Origin: Gryganskiella cystojenkinii
Taxonomy: Eukaryota > Mortierellomycota > Mortierellomycetes > Mortierellales > Mortierellaceae
NCBI GenBank assembly: GCA_015852425.1
Contig: JAAAIG010000893.1
Location: 1-15,328, forward strand
Reading direction: 5' to 3'
DNA length: 15,328 bases
Made by a program: the position numbers and the translations under genes. This document shows, piece by piece, positions 7,261-15,328 of the stretch. Positions within the stretch are counted from its first letter, which is position 1. The number at the start of each line of letters is the position of its first letter. The notes under the pieces were generated by a model, which worked only from the letters and a program-made list of their open reading frames with translations, was not told where the DNA came from and did not search any database.

Positions 7261-7329
7261 AGAATAAAAATTGTTCGAGCACTGCCAGTAAACAGATTGC
7301 CAGTAAAAACCATATGCCCATTAAATATA
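7261..7329 (-). repeat. Right arm of a long inverted repeat
   Basis: Partner of 6824-6890. The distance between the outer ends is 506 bases. The outer ends share TATATTTAA, so an AT-rich or TA target is possible but not clear. Confidence 0.85.
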
Positions 7330-7411
7330 CACCAGAAGGGAAAGTAGAAAAAGGCGACAAAGAAGGGAGAGAGAGAGAGACAATGAAAGAGTACGGTCAT
7401 CGAAAAGCCCT

Positions 7412-7837
7412 TCAGGGCCACACCTGCTGCTTGATACCACAAGGAGTCCACAGTGGGATGAACAACAGTACAAAGATCACACAAAAGCAGTCAGCAAAGA
7501 GAGCTGTTGTCAATATGTTGACCTTCCACACTGCGCGAAAGCCTTTTTCTTTGGTCGGACCAAATTAACCGAACAGCAATAAAGAAAACGAGATAACAAA
7601 CCCCACAATAGTAAAATAATTCGAATAAATGCATTCTTGTCCATTGATGGCACAATGTGATCCAAGAAGCGACGAGCCGAGTCCCATTGTCCATCCGTAA
7701 TTGGTTGGTTGTCTCACTCGCATCATGTTCGCAATTATCTCCGACAAGAAGACACTTTCAATCTTCAAAATGTGTTTCTTGGTTTTTTTCAGCAAGGGTG
7801 CTTTCTTGTGTGATTCCAATAAAGACTTGTCATACAA
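7412..7837 (-). pseudogene. Possible decayed multi-pass membrane protein gene
   Basis: One minus-strand frame runs from 7837 to a TGA at 7412-7414, with one in-frame TAA at 7565-7567. On either side of that stop are two hydrophobic segments of membrane length: SNYFTIVGFVISFSLLLF (about 7568-7625), and LTTALFADCFCVIFVLLFIP (about 7450-7510) preceded by a basic linker (TKEKGFRAVWK). This alternation looks like consecutive transmembrane helices with a cytoplasmic loop. An intron-end motif at about 7126-7136 could lead to a further exon at 7125-6900. No start codon or family is recognised. T-rich antisense sequence can mimic hydrophobic protein, and the region may simply be spacer downstream of TGS1. 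Confidence 0.3.
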
Positions 7838-7870
7838 AAGAATGAAGCGAGGTTTTGATCCTTTTTACTA

Positions 7871-8186
7871 CTACTCGTCGTCATCGTCATCGTCATCGTC
7901 ATCATCATTATCATCGCTGTCACTGTCGGCACTCTGATCGGCGCTGCTCTCGTTGTCCTCTTCTTCCTCCTCCTGATCTTCGGCCTCAGGTTCGACCTCT
8001 GGTGGCACAGCTAGTTCTCCAAAGTAAGCCGTCCAAGCCTTGACGACGTTGTTAAGGACATTTTCCTCGATCTCGCAAATACCGTCTGGTCCAGCCAGTT
8101 CGCCGATTTGCTCCGCATTCGAGTTTCGTGGCAAAAAATATGCAATGTTCTTTGTGATCTTGCAGGTTTCGTTGAACAGGAATTCT
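7871..8186 (-). CDS. TGS1: TGS1 exon 2 (C-terminal part)
   Basis: This is the second exon of trimethylguanosine synthase. The joined codon GG|A restores the frame and gives DIPMDGEFLFNETCK, then ITKNIAYFLPRN, the conserved end of the TGS1 methyltransferase fold. After the catalytic domain comes IEENVLNN...KAWTAYFG and then a very acidic tail rich in E and D, ending in about ten consecutive Asp before Glu and TAG (7871-7873). The acceptor is TTTCTTTCTAAATAG with AG at 8187-8188. The poly-Asp end is encoded by a GAT/GAC-type trinucleotide run (7874-7910) and may vary in length between strains. Confidence 0.88.
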
Positions 8187-10315
<2,129 letters not shown>

Positions 10316-10823
10316 ATGGCTTCTCTTTCCAGATCAGCCCGTATGGTGCTGTCCCATACTTCTTCCTCCTCTTCGACTAAATCAGCTCTTCAACAAATCC
10401 GATTCGCCTCGACCAAGAAGGCCGTTTCTTCTTCAACGGACAATGAGAAGGACCTGATCACCCTGCAACGTCAACGGGAATACACCACTGGAGTCAGCCG
10501 TCTTCGCGAACACTACAGCAGCACGGTGCAGGACGACCTCATGGTCCTGACTTACAACCACAGCTTCAAACCCAAGGCCAAGATTCCCGAGGGTGTCCGT
10601 ATCGAATTGAAGGGCAACAAGCACATCAAGCCCTCGCCCAAGGCCTCTTCACCCGACAAGGTCCCCGAGCTGATCAAGATTGATGTTCACTGTATGATGA
10701 AGGAGGCTTTGACGAGCAAGTACAACCTGCTCAGTGGATTCATGGCGATTCAGTCCATCACCGGAGAGATGCCCGAGCTGATCAACTCCAAGAAGGGTGT
10801 TCACCCCTGGAAGCTTCGTGCCG
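10316..10823 (+). CDS. MRPL7: Mitochondrial large-subunit ribosomal protein uL5m, exon 1
   Basis: With exon 2 this encodes about 293 residues, close to the size of yeast MRPL7. uL5m lies in the central protuberance of the mitochondrial 54S subunit and contacts 5S-equivalent structures and tRNA. The first about 32 residues lack acidic residues and are rich in S, R, K and A (SLSRSARMVL..., IRFAS), a mitochondrial presequence. The L5 N-terminal domain follows, with VPELIKIDVHCMMKEAL, FMAIQSITGEMPELINSKKG and the start of the KLRAGNPIGC signature, which crosses the intron. The ATG at 10316 has a fungal ACACC context. Donor: CCG then GTAATT. Confidence 0.92.
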
Positions 10824-10954
10824 GTAATTTGACGCTGATCTTAAAGGAACTCGATTGAAGTCGATTGAAGTCGATTGCTTGGTCTCCGAGGTCGTTTTTG
10901 TTTCCTTGTTCTTTTTTTTACTCACATTGTTGTTTTCCCCTTCCTCTCTTCCAG
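10824..10954 (+). other. MRPL7: MRPL7 intron, 131 bp
   Basis: The donor GTAATT is at 10824 and the acceptor TCTTCCAG ends at 10954, after a T/C-rich tract. Splicing joins G|GA and gives RAGNPIGCKVTL, the conserved L5 signature. The intron contains about three tandem copies of a 10-mer TCGATTGAAG (about 10849-10876). Confidence 0.85.
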
Positions 10955-11328
10955 GAAACCCAATTGGTTGCAAGGTCACGTTGAAGGGCGACAAGATGTA
11001 CCAGTTCTTGGACAAGTTGGTCGAGGTTGTTCTGCCAAGGATGAAGGAATGGCCCGGTTTGCCCGAGTCTGCTGGAGACGCAACCGGCAACATTGGCATG
11101 GGCTTCCCTCCCTCGGCAATGTCATTATTCCCCGAGATTGAACAAAACTTTGACATGTTCCCCCGTATGACCGGATTCGATGTCACGTTCACGACCACGG
11201 CCAGCACCAACCTCGAGGCTCGTCTCCTGCTCAGTGGATTCAACATGCCCTTCCAACACAAGGACCGATCTGCACCAGTAACGAAAAAGACTACCACGGA
11301 AGCACCAGCACCCTCAGCATCATCATAG
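10955..11328 (+). CDS. MRPL7: Mitochondrial uL5m, exon 2
   Basis: This exon carries the L5 C-terminal domain: NPIGCKVTLKGDKMYQFLDK, LVEVVLPRMKEWPGL, then MGFPPSAMSLFPEIEQNFDM and GFDVTFTTTASTNLEARLLL, all in the order expected of ribosomal protein L5. It ends in a short low-complexity K/T/A/P/S tail and TAG at 11326-11328. The tail is not part of the conserved fold. The frame across the intron is exact. Confidence 0.92.
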
Positions 11329-11765
11329 ACACAGGACAGGACAAACGTTTTATCCTATCGAGTGGAAATAGACAGGGTTCACGCCAGGGAACAACAGTAA
11401 CCATAGAAATCCTCCTCCCACCCGCTCCTCCCTACTACCAACCACCAATTGAACACTCAAACCTCTCATTCATATTTTGTTATCATAAAAAAAATATTCA
11501 TATTGTTTCTACGTGGACCGTATGTCAAATAATGTTTTGTATATGAGGATTTGAGGTCTTTGAGTCCATAACAAAAGCACACACGACCTTCCTTGTTTCC
11601 CTGAACCTGGTTTTTTTTGGTCCAGCAGACGCTTTGTTGGCGTTTTCCCACGTCCCGTTGTTTCGTTCAGAGTCAGATATTGTGAGAGAGGCAGTGCACC
11701 ACATACACTAAAGATCCAAACCGACTTTGCCATCCTTCTTTACTTGTTCTTTTACTTTTTCTTTA

Positions 11766-11805
<40 letters not shown>

Positions 11806-11826
11806 ATTTTTCCAACCTTCAAAATA
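11329..11826. other. Spacer with TC microsatellite upstream of the F-box gene
   Basis: It contains the 3' region of MRPL7 and, just before the next ATG, a (TC)n tract at 11766-11804 that forms a polypyrimidine promoter or leader. No gene is seen. Confidence 0.5.
11766..11804 (+). repeat. (TC)n microsatellite in the F-box gene promoter/leader
   Basis: About 39 bases of nearly pure TC dinucleotides with one TT interruption, ending 22 bases before the ATG at 11827. Confidence 0.8.
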
Positions 11827-14415
11827 ATGCTGCTTTCAGACCTTACACCCACAAGTGGGCTCCCACATCAACCCCGGTCGCCGTTGTACCTCACCGAGAT
11901 TTTGGAATCCGTTTTTGCGCTGTTGTCGCAATCAAAGCTGCGCTCTGTCTCGCTCGTCTGTCGTCAATGGCGTCAGGTCGCCCTTCGTCTCCTCGACTTT
12001 TCCTTCCACTGGCATGGACTCCAGACCACCAAGGACGAGGAAGGATACGCCAAAGAACTGGAACAGACTCGTCGAAAACTCAACCTGGCCCAGATTCTCA
12101 TCTGTGGAAACGCCAATAACGATCGTCATTATCGTTCGGTCGAACGTTGGCCCCTTCACCACACACCGACCGAGGATCAAAATCCAGAGACTGTTGCTGG
12201 ATGGAATGCCGCCCTGGAGTTGGTCGAGAAAGTCGTTCAGGACTTTGGTCCTCTGAAAGCTCAACAGCTCAAGTTGTTTCTCGGACTCAACAACTGGGAT
12301 TTTGGTGTTGGACTGTTTCCAATCTTGGACGACTCAAACCGTCTTGCAAAGACAAATCCCTGTGGTCTGCTGCGTGAGCTTGAGATCGAGACCGAGGCTG
12401 GATATTATTCCCTCCCGCTACAGAGAATCCTAGAGGGTTGCCCTCGACTTCTTCGCCTGACCTTACGAGCAACAAGCACCGCTGTCGAGACTCAACTGGA
12501 CAGGTATCGTGCACCACCAACTGTTCCAGCGTCAACTACCGAAGGAGATGATGGATTATCACTATTACAGACATGGCCCTTGAAATCTCTGACGCTCGAG
12601 GGTCTGGCCATCAAAGCCACTCAACTCCAGCTCTACTTCCCCCGACTGGCTCATCTGACTGAATTTCGATTGGTATGCGCTTACCCAGGTCCCACCGAGG
12701 GACCCACGACCTTGGTTCTCAGTACGGTCACGCAGCGCCGCTTTTTTCAGGAACTGGCGCTTCACTGTCCCAATATCGATTCTTTACATTACAGCCAGCA
12801 CAAGTTGGCCATGAATAGTAGTCAATATGACAAGGACAGTGGAGTCTATCGGATCGCATTCGGTCTCTTCCCTTTGGTTCGATCCTGGGGTCTGTCCTTT
12901 GATCGCTTCGCAGTACGTGATCCAAGCGCGACACTAGTTCGCCATTTGACCACTCAACCAAGCCTTGTCGAGAATCGAATCACAAGTTTGGAAATCGTTC
13001 CCGGGACGTGGCCACTACTTTCGGCCTATTGGGATTCCTCTGAGTGCCTTCGTGGACGCTACCACCTGCCTATTCGGCAGCACGATGAAGGCGTGCGGGT
13101 GCTGAACCTGTTCCTCAGAGATTCTCCACAACTCCTACATTTCAAAGCCAAGGGAATTCCCATTTATTTCCTTCGAGAGATACACGTTTGGGGCTGTCGT
13201 CGGCTGGAGACCCTCTGGATTCAATACCGTCACATGTATGCAATGAATCGATCAGAACATCATGGATATGTACCCACGAGGTACCGAAAGGGTCTGGACG
13301 GTCGAGAGGTCTTTGGCTACCTGAGTCGGATCTGTCCCCGGTTGAAGGAATTAGATGTTGATTTTGCTGGGGAAGATGAATATTCAAAATGTGGAGGTCG
13401 GGGCGATATCCTGAATCTGAGAGCTGGGTTATGTCTGTTGACACGATGTCAGTTTCTGGAGCGGTTGCGGATCCGGCTTTATTTGGAGGAGTGCAGCGAC
13501 TTTGATCCACTGCTGACAACGTCTTTGGACAAGGAGGATGTGGCTTGGATGCTCCCGTTATCATTGCCGTTACCACCTTATTGTTCCTCTACTCCTCCAC
13601 CGTCGACGTCAACGACTGGGATCGTGACGGAAAAGGTGTCTCAGCTGCTAGGGTATATGACAACTACGTCCGAATTGCGATCTCGCCTGACTCGACTTCA
13701 GGAATCCTTGAACAAGATTCAAAGCGAGGATTACTACGGTTGTCTCACCGAGCTGCCCTGGTCGAGTTGTTACAATCGTCGACAATATTATCGAGCCAGA
13801 CGAGCCCGGGAAGCTTCCTCCGCTTTCTCTTTCACCGGGTTGGCCTGGTACACGATCAAGATGACTGAATTTTGGCTCTCAGAGGAACCCAAAAGCGCTT
13901 ACAAGCACTGGAGAGCGCCTCAGGAACGAAGGAACCAAAGTCTCCAGATCCTGGCACCCTGTCAAAAGTCCAAGTTTTGGACGGATTATGATCGACCCAA
14001 AGTTGAGGGGAATGCTTGGCCATTGGTTGATGGACTAAACCAAGACGCGATCGGGAAAACGGCTGATGTTGAGGCGAGGATCTTGGCGCTGATCGAGGTT
14101 CAAGAGTATGTGATCAGGAAATCAAGAGAACCACAAGGCGGCAAGCTCGGTGATTTTGAGGATCATGGTCATACAACACAAACCTCGGCGCAAAACTGGA
14201 AGGCTTGTGGGACCGTTGGGGAGATCACGATCGCTGACGGTCATCCTTGGTCCAAGATGGAAGAGTTCAAGATTGTCTATGAACTGAATGCTAAAGGTTT
14301 GACTGACAAGGAAGTGGTCCTTCAGGAACAAACACGCAAGGTTCAGAAGTTTTTTCAAGAGACTCGACCGGATATATCGGTCCAGGTATCAGTGGATCGA
14401 GTTTGGAAGAGATAA
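11827..14415 (+). CDS. F-box/LRR protein, 862 residues
   Basis: This is an intact single-exon frame. Residues about 19-58 form an F-box: PLYLTEILESVFALLSQ, then LRSVSLVCRQWRQVALRLL, the helical Skp1-binding motif. The rest carries leucine-rich repeat-like units (for example PRLLRLTL, LKSLTLEGL, LAHLTEFRLV, CPNIDSLHY, CRRLETLWIQY, CPRLKELDVDF, FLERLRIRL), followed by a Ser/Thr/Pro-rich segment and a charged C-terminus. F-box/LRR proteins are substrate receptors of SCF ubiquitin ligases; the LRR part should choose the substrate, which cannot be predicted here. Mortierella-type fungi carry many such genes. The ATG follows a TC-rich leader. Overlapping AATAAA signals at 14416-14427 come directly after the TAA stop. 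The gene converges with the LRR gene at 14665. Confidence 0.85.
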   Translation: MLLSDLTPTSGLPHQPRSPLYLTEILESVFALLSQSKLRSVSLVCRQWRQVALRLLDFSFHWHGLQTTKDEEGYAKELEQTRRKLNLAQILICGNANNDRHYRSVERWPLHHTPTEDQNPETVAGWNAALELVEKVVQDFGPLKAQQLKLFLGLNNWDFGVGLFPILDDSNRLAKTNPCGLLRELEIETEAGYYSLPLQRILEGCPRLLRLTLRATSTAVETQLDRYRAPPTVPASTTEGDDGLSLLQTWPLKSLTLEGLAIKATQLQLYFPRLAHLTEFRLVCAYPGPTEGPTTLVLSTVTQRRFFQELALHCPNIDSLHYSQHKLAMNSSQYDKDSGVYRIAFGLFPLVRSWGLSFDRFAVRDPSATLVRHLTTQPSLVENRITSLEIVPGTWPLLSAYWDSSECLRGRYHLPIRQHDEGVRVLNLFLRDSPQLLHFKAKGIPIYFLREIHVWGCRRLETLWIQYRHMYAMNRSEHHGYVPTRYRKGLDGREVFGYLSRICPRLKELDVDFAGEDEYSKCGGRGDILNLRAGLCLLTRCQFLERLRIRLYLEECSDFDPLLTTSLDKEDVAWMLPLSLPLPPYCSSTPPPSTSTTGIVTEKVSQLLGYMTTTSELRSRLTRLQESLNKIQSEDYYGCLTELPWSSCYNRRQYYRARRAREASSAFSFTGLAWYTIKMTEFWLSEEPKSAYKHWRAPQERRNQSLQILAPCQKSKFWTDYDRPKVEGNAWPLVDGLNQDAIGKTADVEARILALIEVQEYVIRKSREPQGGKLGDFEDHGHTTQTSAQNWKACGTVGEITIADGHPWSKMEEFKIVYELNAKGLTDKEVVLQEQTRKVQKFFQETRPDISVQVSVDRVWKR

Positions 14416-14427
14416 AATAAAAATAAA
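14416..14427 (+). terminator. Tandem AATAAA polyadenylation signals
   Basis: Two AATAAA hexamers (14416-14421 and 14422-14427) follow immediately after the F-box gene stop codon. Such close spacing is unusual for a poly(A) signal, so a later site may be the one used. Confidence 0.4.
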
Positions 14428-14664
14428 AATCATAAAGTGAAGGGCGACAAAAGATCATGATAAGTTGTTTCAGAACAGCGATACAACTTGGCATTAACAC
14501 GTATGACCAATCGACACACAATATATAGTGTTACATAATTATCAATCGTTAGGATTCAAGCCGGTCTTTGTTAATAAAAATATTTCAACGATGACAATAG
14601 GATCTGCTCCCTCCCACTCACTCGCCTGACTCTCATCATCGTTCTCTATTTTTTTTATCTCTCT

Positions 14665-15328
14665 CTAATACTCCTCATCGATCAGAGGAGGCGTCAGGAT
14701 CGAACGGGGTCCCTTCCAACAGATGATCCGTCTCAATCTCGGGTACGTCCGCTTGATCAGTAAGAAATCGTTGTAATCCATCGTACCTGTCCGTTCTAAC
14801 TGCAACTCCTCGAGCGAGTCTCGGCTGGACATCTCCAAGGTCTGCAAGATCCTGTTTCGGTCTCGGATGTTGCTGCCGTTATTGTTGTTCCCCCCCTCTT
14901 CGCCTCCTCCTCCTTCCTCCTCTTCAATGTCTCTACCAAGATCAATCATCAACGATTTAAGTACCAAAGACCCTAGGACTCCAAACAGACCAGCCTCGAA
15001 TGTCTTCCCGACCGGATTTGATACTGGTGTAGGCCCAGGGGCCGGTGTCAGCGGCGACATTGGGGGCGGTTGATCCTGAGCAGACGATGGCGCTTTTCGT
15101 CTCCGGGCATGGTTCTCGTTCAAGTAGAGCCGCTCAATTTTGGGACAATACTGTGACAACGTCAAAAACACTCGCTCACATTCCTCTTGTTTATACAAGG
15201 TCGGTAAAGTCAGCTCCAAGAGTTCTGGGCATTGTTTCAACAGCCAGATCAAGATTTCGACCCCACCAAAGTCCTCGGACGATCGGGCTTGGAAAGAAAA
15301 CCGGGTCAAGGACAAAAACGGCGCGAGC
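14665..15328 (-). CDS. 3' part of an F-box/LRR-type protein (runs off the window)
   Basis: The frame is open from the right edge to TAG at 14665-14667, giving about 220 C-terminal residues. LRR-like units are seen at FGGVEILIWLLKQCPELLEL, then YCPKIERLYLNE, then LVLKSLMIDLG, SLEELQLE and YPRLRRIICW. Two low-complexity stretches sit between repeats: a Pro/Ser-rich insert (APSSAQDQPPPMSPL) and an E/G/N-rich insert (IEEEEGGGGEEGGNNNN). The N-terminus, where an F-box would be, lies outside the window, so that class is inferred from the LRR style and the neighbouring convergent F-box gene. A substrate-receptor role is likely if the F-box exists. Confidence 0.7.
   Translation of the reverse strand, partial: LAPFLSLTRFSFQARSSEDFGGVEILIWLLKQCPELLELTLPTLYKQEECERVFLTLSQYCPKIERLYLNENHARRRKAPSSAQDQPPPMSPLTPAPGPTPVSNPVGKTFEAGLFGVLGSLVLKSLMIDLGRDIEEEEGGGGEEGGNNNNGSNIRDRNRILQTLEMSSRDSLEELQLERTGTMDYNDFLLIKRTYPRLRRIICWKGPRSILTPPLIDEEY

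Noticed and set aside
7491..7694. 67-residue minus-strand frame with ATG and a hydrophobic segment
   Set aside because: Overlaps the alternative frame that carries two membrane segments. I preferred the latter because it keeps a hydrophobic-basic-hydrophobic pattern over a longer distance, but the choice is not certain.
13545..13868. 107-residue plus-strand frame within the F-box gene
   Set aside because: Shadow of the 862-residue frame; low-complexity composition without domains.

Overview
The window looks like nuclear DNA of a filamentous fungus. Several things point to an early-diverging lineage close to Mortierella (Mortierellomycota): short GT-AG introns, a nuclear trimethylguanosine synthase, a nuclear-encoded mitochondrial ribosomal protein uL5m, several F-box/LRR-type genes and gene remains, and a WD40 fragment with the repeated 'GHQIASGS' motif that I associate with the large NACHT/WD40 families of that group. 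The lineage is an inference from gene style; no marker gene settles it.

The left two thirds (1 to about 7850) is gene-poor, decayed and repeat-rich. It starts with a possible gene tail (3-59) and a broken LRR gene with an acidic tail (about 168-1211, +). Next come a short minus-strand membrane-anchor reading frame (1575-1697) and degenerate pyrimidine-rich tandem repeats (2375-2610). An intact gene for a 133-residue three-repeat beta-trefoil protein (2940-3341, +) follows. At 3988-4130 there is a tRNA-derived, SINE-like element with Pol III A and B boxes and perfect 10-bp target-site duplications. A small secreted acidic protein gene lies at 4633-4851 (+). Two 5'-truncated gene remains then meet head to head at about 5920-5950: an LRR pseudogene (5161-5919, -) and a NACHT/STAND-type WD40 tail (about 5950-6625, +). 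A 506-bp structure with near-perfect 67/69-bp inverted arms (6824-7329) overlaps what may be a decayed multi-pass membrane protein gene on the minus strand (about 7412-7837).

The right part (7871 to the end) is ordinary gene-dense sequence. TGS1 (two exons, minus) and MRPL7/uL5m (two exons, plus) diverge from a shared 478-bp region. An intact single-exon 862-residue F-box/LRR gene (11827-14415, +) faces the 3' part of another LRR gene on the minus strand that runs off the window (14665-15328).

The housekeeping genes act in separate pathways: snRNA/snoRNA cap hypermethylation, and mitochondrial translation. The accessory part shows birth and decay of F-box/LRR and WD40 repeat genes together with mobile-element activity. 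The observation most likely to be new is the TSD-flanked tRNA-derived SINE.
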